A program made the position numbers and the translations under genes. Below the pieces are notes generated by a model that made no database searches, was not told where the DNA came from, and saw only the letters and a program-made list of their open reading frames with translations. A stretch of DNA of 64,000 nt from Oidiodendron maius Zn (Eukaryota; Ascomycota; Leotiomycetes; Myxotrichaceae): positions 992,001 to 1,056,000 of the forward strand of contig KN832877.1 in the NCBI GenBank assembly GCA_000827325.1, read 5' to 3'. Below, piece by piece: positions 43,128 to 54,023 of this stretch. Numbering within the stretch: position 1 is the first letter of the stretch; each line of letters starts with the position of its first letter.

Positions 43128-43840
43128 ATATGCTTGATAGATGTTCTGGCGGAAACAGTCTACGGAGGAATGTGCATGGGTCGCGGTGTTATTTCAGGCA
43201 GAGCTCTTTCTTTTGGGATACCTTCTAATCGTTTATAATACTTTGACATGCCTAATGTGCAGTTCATACATAAAAGGGGTTGGTTATTCAGCAGAGAAGC
43301 TGCTACATTTTGTATATTCGAGGTCAAGAGCAGTTTGATGGTTTCTGGATTTTTGGGTCTTGAGGAGTCTTCCAGATAAGGCAGTCCTTGCAAGAGCTGC
43401 TATTAGTAAATTATGTTTTTATTCTTCAACGAAACAGTAAATCGAGTAATCAGACATAAGGAATAAGATCCAGAATGCACCAGCATGCATTCTCGCTTAT
43501 AGCCAGATTTTAGAATTATTGACTCGAAAGAAGGCGTTATTGCATCAGATTACATACATCCCATATAATTCGAATACGCAACTCATCCCTCCCCTAGATA
43601 TCCCATGTTCGGATCTAGACGTTAAGAGGCCGGGGGTACTGTAAATATGATATCACGTGATATATTCCTATTACGTGATGGTCTCGCGAGAGCTCGGCAA
43701 AAAAAAGTGTCAGAACCTCTTCGAAGCTTGATGAACTGCGCGAATAGAATCATCTTGAGCAAACAAGAAAAAAGACCTCCTACTTCTCAATTCGCTCTCC
43801 CACGTCCTGTGCTCTTTATATTTCATAAATCCTCTTCAAA
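43128..43840. other. Intergenic region between kinase and HSP10
   Basis: This 713-bp region holds the kinase 3' end and the HSP10 promoter. A palindromic ATCACGTGAT (CACGTG at 43654-43659) lies about 185 bp before the HSP10 start, with TACGTGATG just after it. I did not find a clear nGAAnnTTCn heat-shock array. Confidence 0.5.
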
Positions 43841-44473
43841 ATGGTGAGTTCTTAATCTGTATCTGCATCTATGGAATATTTCTTTGCAGGTCTAGAGCAA
43901 ACTCCCCCGGGGAGAGAGCTCTGGTAAAAGGAAGTAGCACTGTTGACAGAGACACGAATAGGCCACCGCACTTAAATCCATCAAATCTCTTGCTCCGCTA
44001 CTCGACCGCGTCCTGGTCCAGCGTATCAAGGCCGAGACTCGGACCGCGTCTGGTATCTACCTCCCAGAGTCAAGCGTCAAGGAGCTGAACGAGGCGAGGG
44101 TTCTAGCCGTCGGCCCTGGCGGATTGGATAAGGATGGCAAGAGAGTTTCCTGCAGTGTGGCAGTTGGCGATAGGGTCCTGATCCCGCAGGTGAGTCCTTT
44201 TTTGTATTCGATTGGATCTTGTGGTTGGGGTCCCGAAAGACAGGAGAGGAATCTGGAAATGCCACTTCAGGGCTGGGATGAGAGAGTTCGATATTAATGA
44301 AGATATACGCGGCATTAAAGATTGCTGACGAAAGAGTTACAGTACGGCGGATCACCTGTGAAGGTCGGAGAGGATGAATACTCTCTGTTCAGAGACCATG
44401 AGTAAGATCCTTCTCACGCGTCTCATAATTGCTACTAATAGTGCTCAGTATCCTTGCCAAAATCAACGAATAG
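43841..44473 (+). CDS. HSP10: Mitochondrial 10-kDa chaperonin (Hsp10/Cpn10)
   Basis: Hsp10 is the heptameric lid of the mitochondrial Hsp60 chaperonin. Exons 43841-43843, 43962-44189, 44343-44401 and 44449-44473 give 104 residues. The first coding exon is the ATG alone; the intron begins at once with GTGAGT and the protein continues ATALKSIKSLAPLLDRVLVQ. Conserved motifs are SGIYLPES (mobile loop), VLAVGPGG and GDRVLIPQYGGSPVKV. The end DILAKINE is assembled across the last intron. Because nearly every position matches the Cpn10 family, the ATG-only exon is well supported. Confidence 0.93.
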
Positions 44474-45320
44474 ATGACAAGCCGTCTCGAGCCCCAAGGG
44501 AGAAGGAAAGGACAATAATGTACTGTACGATGTAAAAATATCAAAGCATAGCGAAATAATTAAGGCGGGGGTTGCAGATGAATTTGCATACTTCAGTTGG
44601 TCGGATTTGTATATGCTACCTTTACACTTGGCCAGCAATCTGCTGTGCATGCATGAAATGAATCTCCTCTCTTTGCCAGTTTGAAATATCTAATATTCGC
44701 TCCGCAGGGAGCATCCATGCTGTTAAAGGCAGGTAACTGTCCGGGTATACATTTCAATTAGTGAGCTATCCAGGACATTGAAGAGTCTTCACTCTTATAC
44801 AATGCTCTGGTTCCTGAAACACCATTGTAAATTTATGTCGAAATATGGTGACTGAAACTGATATGCTGTACGGTACCTTCATCTGTCTCTAAAGCTAACT
44901 GGGTCGAGTCTAGCCCTGTTTTGGGATTGATGAACATTGTCTGGTAAGGGCTGCATAGATTGAAATGAAATGATATGTTGCTTTATACCTATATTAAAAC
45001 TGGTGATATCTGTGGCCTCTTTGCCCAAATAAATATCTTGATAATTTGTTGGTCGATAGAGAATGTCATTCGGAACAGACCTACTTGGTATATCAAAAAT
45101 GCAGTTTAATGCAAAGAGTAAATAATCAATGCAAGGAACTTGAATTCCCTAATGGACATATTTCATACTAGTATCATGCTAAAAATCCTCTGACAACCAC
45201 ATTGGAGAAAGAGTGAGGAAATTTAACACCCCTAAGAAAATAAAGTTAGCGAGAGCCCCGCCTCTGGACTCCAAAAAATTGTGGGACAACCGCGTCGAAT
45301 ACAACATTTTCTTGCCCACC
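44474..45320. other. Intergenic region between HSP10 and TYW1
   Basis: This roughly 850-bp region lies between two plus-strand genes and is AT-rich. Only short frames are present. It probably holds the HSP10 3' end and the TYW1 promoter. Confidence 0.45.
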
Positions 45321-47685
45321 ATGGCCCACGACAATTGGTCTTTAATGGCCTTGTTGCCGCTTGAAATTTTTGGTAGGCTTGAATACATCTATCTAGAAAC
45401 ACCCCTAGCTGCGCTCTTGCTAATCTGCAGCAGATCTTGTCTCATTGTGGCACACATATCGAATCCCGATTATCCTCACCACATTTACAATCCTTATAAT
45501 TCTGCGAACTGCGCTCCATATTAGAGCATCTCGAGAGAAGGGAATCGCTTCTCTGCCACCATCTCCAAAGTTCTCTATTGAAAGGAAGGGTTTTCTGGGA
45601 GATACGAAGGCTTCTGAAAAGGCTCCTCGCAGGATCGTGGGAGGCCTTAAAAAGCGTAACTCGTTGGGAGAAAATGCTACACCCGAAGATCAAAAAGTTC
45701 AGGTTCTAGTCTTCTTCTCATCTCTGACTGGGACAACTGAGAAGACGGCTAAATTGTTCACGGAACAAGTTATCAAAAGCCAGGCCGATTCTGCAGTATT
45801 TCACGAAGCTCAACTACTTGATTTGTCATACATAGACTATGACGACTATTTCATTACCCCTCCAAAGGACAAATCTAGCATCCAATACTTCTACATCATC
45901 CTCATTCCAACGTATAATATTGACACCGTCCTAGACAACTTCCTTGAACACCTTCGAGAGACGCATAATGATTTCAGGATAGATACGGCGCCACTGGCCC
46001 GGTTGCTGGGATATTCTGTGTTTGGCTTTGGAGACCGAGAGGGATGGCCGACTGAGGAAGAGGGTTTCTGCTCACAGGCGAGAGAAGTCGACAAGTGGAT
46101 GGCGAAGTTGACGGGGAGGAAGAGAGCTTTTCCTCTAGGCATGGGCGACGCTAAGACCGATGCTTTAGAGCGGTTGAGAGAGTGGAGGGAGGGGGTTGAA
46201 GATGTGTTGGCTAATATTGCTGAGACCGGAGGGTTAGGGGAGGGCGTTGTTGGAAGTGGGGATGCTGTCGAAAGTGATGTTGAGGATGAGGATGTGGCGG
46301 AAGATGGTGGGGAATTATTGTTTGAAGAGCAAACGCTTGCGCGACGAAAGACGAAAGCACAAAAGTCAGGATTGAACGACCTTGAAGATATTGGTGGCAC
46401 TTTGAACAAGTCCACATCCATGAGTGATTCATCAGAACCTCTGGAAATTGACTTCACGACATATAGTAAGGGAGCACAGCCTCCCTCTCCAGCAATTACC
46501 AAGGAAATGGTCCCAAAGAATTCCCCTACATACGATGCCCTTACGAAGCAGGGTTACTCGATAGTTGGCTCACACTCAGGAGTTAAGATCTGCCGCTGGA
46601 CAAAATCCGCCCTTCGAGGGAGAGGATCCTGTTACAAATACTCTTTCTACGGCATCGCCTCCCACCAATGCATGGAAACGACGCCTTCTCTCTCCTGCTC
46701 TAACAAATGCGTCTTTTGCTGGCGCCACGGAACGAACCCTGTCGGCACAACATGGCGCTGGGTTATTGACCCCCCAGAGCTCATCTTCGAAGGAGTGAAA
46801 GCCGGGCACTACAAGAAGATCAAGATGATGCGTGGTGTTCCCGGTGTGCGTGCTGAGCGTTTTGCAGAGGCCATGCGAATCCGACATTGCGCACTCTCCC
46901 TCGTTGGCGAGCCAATCTTCTACCCCCATATCAACGCCTTCACTGCTATGCTTCATAAAGAGCGCATCTCCTCCTTCCTAGTCTGCAACGCACAGCACCC
47001 AGACCAGCTCGCGGCCTTGAATCCCGTTACGCAGCTGTACGTTAGTATCGACGCCTCGAACCGCGAGTCCTTGCGACGCATCGACCGTCCGCTGCACCGC
47101 GACTTCTGGGAGCGCTTCCAACGCTGTCTAGACATTCTGCGAGAACGCCGATTCGAGCAGCGCACTGTCTTCAGGCTTACGCTTGTGAAGGGCTTTAATA
47201 TCGACGATGAGGCTGAGGGCTACGCGGATCTCGTACAGCGCGGTCTCCCGGCATTTGTGGAGGTCAAGGGCGTCACATATTGCGGGACCACATCGTCAGC
47301 CGGTGCCGGGTTGACGATGCAAAATGTGCCCTTCTATGAGGAAGTGTGTGCATTCGTGGAGGCGCTGAATACTGCGCTCGCAAGGAGGGGTCTAGATTAT
47401 GGGATCGCGGCTGAGCATGCTCATAGCTGCTGCGTGCTGATCGCTAGTACGAGGTTTAAAAGAGAGGGCAAGTGGCATACGAGGATTGATTATGAGAAGT
47501 TCTTTGAATTGTTGGAGAGCGGGGAGAAATTTACTCCAGAGGATTATACGGGCCCCGAAACGCCTGAATGGGCGACGTGGGGGAATGGAGGGTTTGACCC
47601 AAGAGATGAGAGGGTGCATAGGAGGGGAAAGAATAAGGTTGCGCTGACAGAAAGTCAAGGGGCGCTTATGAAGGGCAAAGATTGA
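45321..47685 (+). CDS. TYW1: tRNA 4-demethylwyosine synthase Tyw1
   Basis: Tyw1 is a radical-SAM enzyme that forms the tricyclic core of wybutosine at position 37 of tRNA-Phe. The long frame has no ATG near its beginning, so a first exon is needed; ATG at 45321 (MAHDNWSLMALLPLEIF) joins by the intron 45373-45430 to ADLVSLWHTYRIPIIL. Total is 768 residues. A hydrophobic segment, IPIILTTFTILIILRTAL, is a likely N-terminal membrane anchor, as in yeast Tyw1. A flavodoxin domain follows (VFFSSLTGTTEKTAK). The radical-SAM cluster motif C-x3-C-x2-C is CSNKCVFC. The C-terminal wyosine domain has AEHAHSCCVLIAS. A 100-residue acidic linker lies between the two domains. Confidence 0.93.
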
Positions 47686-48015
47686 GATATTGCAGTAGTT
47701 AAGTACCGCCAACAATATTTATACCATCACCTATTACCAAAACAGGCATGTGAGGCATAATTATTTAAAGAATATTAGGAAATAGTCATTATTTCACTAG
47801 GCCTCTACTGCATATTGTAGCTAGCTTCTTCTGAGGCTTCTGTGTGAGAGGAATGATCGATATAATGCATGACCCTCCCAACCTTACGAAGTACTCCAGG
47901 TAGCTACCGAAAACGCCCCTCGTATAATAAGAGCCAAGCACAATCCTCACAGGCCCACATGCAAACCAAACACAGATTGCTTAGCAAGTAACCTTAATTG
48001 ATGGTCGCCTTCGCC
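47686..48015. other. Convergent intergenic region, TYW1 / FAR1-like gene
   Basis: This 330-bp AT-rich region between two facing stops has no supported frame. It should hold both 3' ends. Confidence 0.45.
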
Positions 48016-49548
48016 TCACTCAGGCGCGTCGCCACTCGGTTCGCCATCCGCAAGCATCTCCCGCTGTGCCATGACCCGCTCGTTGCAGATGTCAATGAAC
48101 ATCTCGAACTTGCGGATCATCTTATCCTTATTCTTCAGCTGCTCCTTCAGGTCTTCGACCTCCTTGCGCCACTGCTCCTTGATCTTCTCGTTCTCTGCGT
48201 GCGCGTTGGCCACCTCCGTGCGCAGCTCCGCTCGCAGTTTCTCCTCGAACGTCATGGGTGGCTTCTTGTAGAACGTGGGCAGCGCATTCATGGCTGTTGC
48301 TTCCACTCGCGAGGGGTCACGCTTGATAGCCGCACGCGCGTTGTAGATGTCACGCGGGAGATAGTGCACGGAGGGATTCTCGCGGTGCAGGATCTCGAGG
48401 GTTTCTTTGACGGAGACGCCTGATGCTTGTTAGCACACTTCAGGTCGGATATGGGAGTAATAAATACCATTCTCTTCAAGGGCCTTCACAGCAGCAATGG
48501 CCTTGGGATCCAGTTTCCTCGCTCCTGGATGCTCTGTAGGACTTTCACTCGGGGGGTGATTGTGCGTCAGGTGTTCACCATCAATGCGGCCTCTGAGGAT
48601 CCATGAAGTCTTATTCTCCAGTCCAAAGACACCAAACTCACAGCCACACTTTCTAGACTTGGTCCTACGTTGACGTTGCTCCCCTGGGACCTTCTCTTTG
48701 TTGGTTCCTCCACGATCACATATTAAAAACACTTTCTTCAGGCCTCTGTTGTCGCGCTTCGATCTGCCAATGACGAAAGCGTAGCCGTGTGAAAGAGCAT
48801 GGGCTTGTGCCGCAGCAAAGAGAGCTTCGAACGTGGGGTAGCTGCCTCCAGGTGGGGGGGAGAGCATCTCGCCTTGAACGGCTGGCGGAGGCACGGGGTT
48901 GGGCTGAGGGATAAGAGCATTGTTGGCGCTGCTGATAAGATGTTGGTCGAGAGCAAGTTGGGGATCAATCATGGACATATCTTGCGAGGTATCCATGCCA
49001 TCTCCAGGGGACGCATCTTGAGGCCTTGACCCGAGGCCAGAAGTAACCGGGGATGATGCACTCAATGACGATCTCTGGCCGCCGAGATTTTGATGCGCTG
49101 GAGGTGGATTCTTCGACTGCCTCTGCGCCCCAAAGTCGCGGCTCTGGGTAGCAGAGAGGGCAGGATTGATCGGGGAGTTCATGTTCAACGGTTGGCCCTG
49201 AGGTGTGCTTTGGGTGGGCATGTGAATCGGTGTACCTAGCGGCTGCTGAGGGCGGCGTTGCTGGGAATTCTGGGCAACAGGTGAGTTTCCCAAGACGCCC
49301 TGAGCAATCTGCTGCTCTGCAGACACAGTGGCGTTGCCATTTTGCCTTGCCGGTCCCGGCTGAGAATTGCTCGCGGTATATGGTGTTGAGTAAGTTGGCT
49401 GCTTGTGCTGTCCTGGGGGTCGGATCCCGCCCTGGGTCGGTCGGGAAAAGCTTGCGCGCTGCTGCTGGTGAACTGGCGATGGAGTCGGGAGCGCGGGGTG
49501 AGCTTGGAAGATAAAGGTCCCGCGGTTGTCCTGGGGCGTCAAAGACAT
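48016..49548 (-). CDS. FAR1-type DNA-binding domain protein (domesticated Mutator-like transposase relative)
   Basis: Exons 49548-48468 and 48419-48016 give about 494 residues. The first 230 are Gln/Pro/Asn-rich and disordered. Then comes a FAR1-type domain: FEALFAAAQAHALSHGYAFV, IGRSKRDNRGLKKVFLICDR, RRTKSRKCGCEFGV and GRIDGEHLTHNHPPS. The Cys and His spacing (CDRGG, CGC, HNH) fits the WRKY/GCM1-like zinc fold used by FAR1 proteins and Mutator-like transposases. The C-terminus is a coiled coil (EEKLRAELRTEVANAHAENE). There is no DDE transposase domain, so it is likely a domesticated regulator; its targets are unknown. The ATG at 49548 (MSLTPQDNRGTF) is preferred; another in-frame ATG is at 49599. 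Confidence 0.85.
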
Positions 49549-49865
49549 CTTGTCGAGTTGATGGCGGGCTTCTTCAAAGTGGCTGGGTAAACCTATCACT
49601 CACACAGAGGACGGAAGTTGGAGGAGGAGCGGATGGATCAATTTCGACACCGTCATGTAAGCGACGACGCGGGCTAGTCTGAGAAGTCACGTGCTATCAT
49701 CTGGTCACACCTCTACGGGATTTGGTCTCAAGCTTTAGACTTCCAACTTATGAGGAGTCCAAAAATATATATTGGGTATACAGAACGCCATTCCACTCTA
49801 TGCATATTACCAATCTACTCGTGTACCGTCATTAATATCTAAAGGACCGCCCGTACAACATCTTA
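49549..49865. other. Short intergenic region upstream of the FAR1-like gene
   Basis: The region holds the FAR1-like promoter and the 3' end of the DUF3112 gene. A CACGTG motif is at 49688-49693, about 140 bp upstream of the start at 49548. Confidence 0.45.
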
Positions 49866-51275
49866 TTACTGAGCCGGAGTTGACGATGGAACTTCGACTG
49901 GAGCTGCAACTGAGGCAGCAACCTCGTTCCCTGGTTCTATAAAAGCCGTAGGCTCTGCGGTAGTCTTGTCCTCCTCAAATAACTCATTTTTTTGTTCGAC
50001 TGGTCCCCGATCCCCCATTGCTCGGCCCTCGGCATCCTCAGCAGGCTTCGTGCTCATGTCGGTAATTGGAGCAGAGTTTCCGTTGCCAGACTGTGTAGTG
50101 GCAGTAGAAACACGAGCTTCCTCCACCTTTTCGCTCGCAAGGCAGGATTCTACATCGCCTCTTGGTGTGGTTGAGATACCTTCCTCACCAGATGTATCGC
50201 ATTGGCCAGCCTCCTTGCCAGTTTCAACCTTATCGATAGGCCTCGAGTAATCGCCAGGGCCGTGACTTCCGTTTGGAACGATGAATCTCTTGTCGACCCG
50301 CATGACGGCATAGAAAACGACCATAGAGAAGTCGATCGTGAAGTTGAAGAGGTAGAAGCAGGCCTTGCTCTGGTACCATGCTGGGTCGGAGGCGGGCCTG
50401 GGCAGGTACGAAGTCCCTGCACGGAACGCAGCGCCGAGGGTCAATACAATAGAACTGATAAGAAGGATGATTACTTTCGTGTTGAAACGACCTTCGCCAA
50501 AGTCCTCTCTGGGGCCGTGAGTGGGTAGAACGGCTCTGAGAGCAAGGAGCGGGACAGGGAGGAATGCGGCCGCAGCAAAGTAGGTGGAGCCGAACAGTAG
50601 GAGGATTCTGTCATTGTGGAGAATGCCGGGTCTGAGGGTGTAGAAGCTCTGAATGACGCCAGTAATAAGGATGATAATCACGAAGATGACCGATGCATAG
50701 TACATCTTAAACAACAACGAGAACCATTTCGCCCAGCCCAACTGCGGATGTGAAGCTCGGAAGAGGCGCTGGACGAATACGACGTTGATGATAAAGAAGA
50801 TGATGACTCCAACAGCAACGAAGATCTAGGGATGGATTAGCCATCTAATTCTCCGTGGGAGATACTTGAAGGAATTTGTTCGCCAAAAGGGGAGGTTCTC
50901 ACTTGGACGGAAGGGGGTTTCTTACCTGCGCGGCAATGGCCACAGATACGTTCCTGGGATGTGAGGCCCACACCAGTCGCATGGTACATGCCAGTATCCG
51001 TGCCATGCAGAAGCCAAAGACCATGCCCGACATAATAAACTTCCGGCCGCGACGCAGATTGAGCTGGAAGATGGTCATGTGGGTGGCAGCACCCAGAATG
51101 AAAAGCACCAAAAACACAGATGTGATCGGGCTGTCGAGGCTCGTGGTGGGTTGAAGTCCCAGTCCCGCGTTCCTTGGGGGATACGGCGCGTGCTGCAGGA
51201 AAGACTTGATATCAGCCTCTATTTTCTTGAGTGTGGCACGAGAGGACTTACTAGTGGGGCTTCCATTGAAGCCAT
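49866..51275 (-). CDS. DUF3112-type multi-spanning membrane protein
   Basis: Exons 51275-51252, 51192-50926 and 50825-49866 give 416 residues. The protein starts MASMEAPL and the second exon gives HAPYPPRNAGLGLQP. About seven membrane segments can be seen, including ITSVFLVLFILGAATHMTIF, IFVAVGVIIFFIINVVFV, YYASVIFVIIILITGVIQSF and IILLISSIVLTLGAAFRAGT. A conserved polar pair, YLPRPASDPAWYQSKACFY, precedes the last helix. The C-terminal 130 residues are acidic and disordered. The layout matches the fungal DUF3112 family, which resembles RTA1-like proteins; no function is established. Family assignment is from memory of its sequence pattern. Confidence 0.8.
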
Positions 51276-52222
51276 TGTGAGATGAATATCGAATGTCAAA
51301 AGTGTGAAATGGAAAAGAGATTCGCGTGGACGTCAATTCTACATCGAGCAGAGGAAAGCAAACCAGGCAGGTAACCGTCTTCAGCGCGTCTGGTTGGGCA
51401 GGTGTTGGGTGAGTCCGGTCGAAGAAGCAGTGAGCTGTGCGACTCCCGGGATAAAGGTGGTTTCACTTAGGACTTTATATATCCCCTGTATACGAACAAC
51501 GGAATGAAGGGCTGGCGAAAAGTAGAGGGCTTTCTGCCCGGCCATGTATGTCCCTCTGACCAACCATATCAGCCACTCCCGTATTTGCAACCTCATTGTT
51601 TCTCGTAGTTGCAGAACGGCCATTATTGAGCGCGAGATGCGAGATTTGCAGGGGCCCACAGTCGGAGGCCGGACTCTGTATATCACGATGCTAGCCTGAA
51701 GAGGTTAGCGGGATCGGCTAGTTTCCTCCAGCAATCCCTTCTATCTCGACTTCACAAATTACAGAGAAGGACTGAAGTAGCTGATGAAATCATGGACTAC
51801 GACATTGGTATGCCAACCTAGGACATGCAGATCAGGTACGGCATCTATCGGGCTCTACGGACGAACCCCACTCAGATGACAACGGAACCGCAGGTCGCGA
51901 TTGGAGGACAAGAAATGCCCTGTACAGCAGGTCAATGCTTGAAGGTGTCATGGTAGATCACCGGCTGTCATATTTGCCACATAGTTTGTAGTGTCCTTGC
52001 TCGTTCAAACCAGGTCTGCATTCGCGTAAAGAGTCTACGGAGGGAATGCAAGTCTACTACAAGAATGCGCGCCGAGGGGTTCCCATCGCGGATCTGTTAC
52101 GGCCGTGCTTCTCCACGCCGGCAGTCCTCGCCAGAAGAGCTTCTTTCCCTACATAATTCCGCCGGTCCCACCCCCCACGAAGGAACTCTCTCTCGGGCGC
52201 ATCCAGCTCTATCGGCGGGCTC
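51276..52222. other. Intergenic region upstream of the DUF3112 gene
   Basis: This 947-bp region lies between the DUF3112 start and the PP2A stop, both on the minus strand. No frame over about 100 codons is present and none resembles a protein. It holds the DUF3112 promoter and the PP2A 3' end. Confidence 0.45.
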
Positions 52223-53571
52223 TAGAGGAAGTAGTCGGGTGTACCTGAGATTGTTAGCTGGGTATTGGGGCGGGTTCGGAAGGCTCGGTAACTTACGGCG
52301 TGATACCATCGGCTCGCCAGCCCGTGGGCACGGATCGAACTGTAGGCTACACGCGGTCAGGGTTAGCGAGGTAGCGTGGGTGAGATAGTTTGCTAGTACG
52401 CACAACGTGTATTTCAAGTGCTCGTCAATCTCCATGATGGCAGCTTGGTTGCCGCATCGGTAGCAGTAGTTGGGGGCTAAGAATGAGGTTAGCGGGGGAA
52501 CTTCTACCTACAAAGGCTCGCCTTACCAGAGAAAATGGTAACAACGTTCCGATCCTGAGACCAGTTATAGCCTTCCATGACTAGTTGATGAGCTCTCGCA
52601 ACCAGGGTCAATCCGTTGTTGTGATTAAAAGCCTCTGAGATGTCCTGACCAAATGTATACCCCGCTCCTCGAGGCGATATGCCCCATCCGCATCTGTCAT
52701 CTGGGTCAGACCAGAGGAGATCGCACATGGGCCCTTCATGCGGGACCTCTTGTATACGGTCGAGCGCTCTTATGTTATCCAGAGTGTCGATACTAGGGGA
52801 AAGACCTCCGTGGAGGCAGAAGATTTGGTTGTCGATGAGGGCGGTGAGGGGGAGATAGTCGAATAGGTCGGTAAAGTATTTCCATACATTGGCATTGCCA
52901 TATTTGCGTAGGCACTCATCGTAGAAGCCATACACTTGCGTGATCTGGCGAGACTCGTGGTTGCCGCGGAGGATCGTGATGCGTTGTGGGTATCGGATTT
53001 TGAGAGCAACAAGGAGGGTAACAGTCTCAACAGAGTAGTAGCCTCGATCGACGTAGTCGCCTGCGGTGAATTTTAGTATTGCTCTTGTGATACATGAGGG
53101 ATTGCAAGCATTGGAAATTGACGTACCCATAAAGAGGTAGTTGGTATCAGGGTTCGGACCGCCAATTCTAAAGAGCTCCATCAAGTCGTGAAACTGTCCA
53201 TGGATATCGCCGCACACTGTGACAGGGCATTTCTAACCAAGCGTCAGTATTGATGCTCTAAAAGAAGCAATTGGGTGCATCGTACCACCGGCTGGACGTT
53301 TGACTCGTCCTGTAAAACCTCTCGTGCCTGATAGCGCGTTGTCAGCACTCCATCAACAGAACCGCATGCTTTTATCCACTCCTTGCATCAATATTGACCC
53401 AATGGCGCATACCTTCTCACAGAGCCTCTGCACATCCGTCTCGGCCAGCTGTTTGCATGTCATCAAGCTCTCTATCCAGCCATCGAGGGTGGGTATCGAG
53501 GCAGGCTCCGTGGCAGGAGATAATCTTGAGGGCTCGGGAACTCTGCCAACATCTTCCATATCGGTATCCAT
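52223..53571 (-). CDS. pphA: Serine/threonine phosphatase PP2A catalytic subunit
   Basis: This is the catalytic C subunit of PP2A, which works with A (scaffold) and B (targeting) subunits in mitosis and growth control. Seven exons fit in phase: 53571-53413, 53327-53286, 53232-53127, 53060-52527, 52476-52404, 52346-52297 and 52245-52223, giving 328 residues. The N-terminus ([20 protein letters not shown]) is the extension usual in filamentous fungi. Metal and catalytic motifs are [32 protein letters not shown], and [13 protein letters not shown]. The C-terminus RRTPDYFL carries the phosphorylation and leucine-methylation tail. It differs from the Ppg1 gene at 13785 throughout. Confidence 0.95.
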
Positions 53572-54023
53572 AATACTCTAGCTCTGCTACCGCGCCTTGG
53601 TACCTGGGGTTGGGGTTGGTGGGGTTTAGCTTGGTGCTCGATGACGACCTAGTCGCGCTCGTCAGGTCAGGTCCCAACACGAGCTGCTGGAGAAGAGAAA
53701 CCTTAGGAGAGAGTCGAGTATTGCAGGAGAAGGGGAGATGAAGCGTGATACCACAGAGAGATGTGGATTAATTAAGGCGCGGGTGTGGGGTATCACAGGG
53801 AAGTTGTCTTGATGTGTCAACAGGGAGCGAGCATTGACGACTTTGGATAGCGGTGCGCGAGAGCCACGAACCTCGCTTAATCGTGGAAGATCGATGCAAT
53901 GGGCAAAGTGGCGTGAGCAACAACAAGAGACGTGAGATTTCAAATAATTGCCACTTAGGTGTCTACAAATGTAATCACTAATAGAAATTCTTTTATTGCC
54001 ATGAGATGTCTTTATATGTGGAA
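53572..54023. other. Intergenic region upstream of PP2A
   Basis: This 452-bp region has no supported frame. It should contain the PP2A promoter and the EXO84 3' end. Confidence 0.45.

Noticed and set aside
45213-45524. Plus frame before TYW1 as a separate small gene
   Set aside because: The ATG at 45321 splices in phase into the TYW1 frame, which otherwise has no start codon; the rest is promoter and intron.
52310-52350. tRNA-like stretch with GGATCGAACTG
   Set aside because: It is coding sequence of the PP2A C-terminus ([10 protein letters not shown]) and lacks a cloverleaf.
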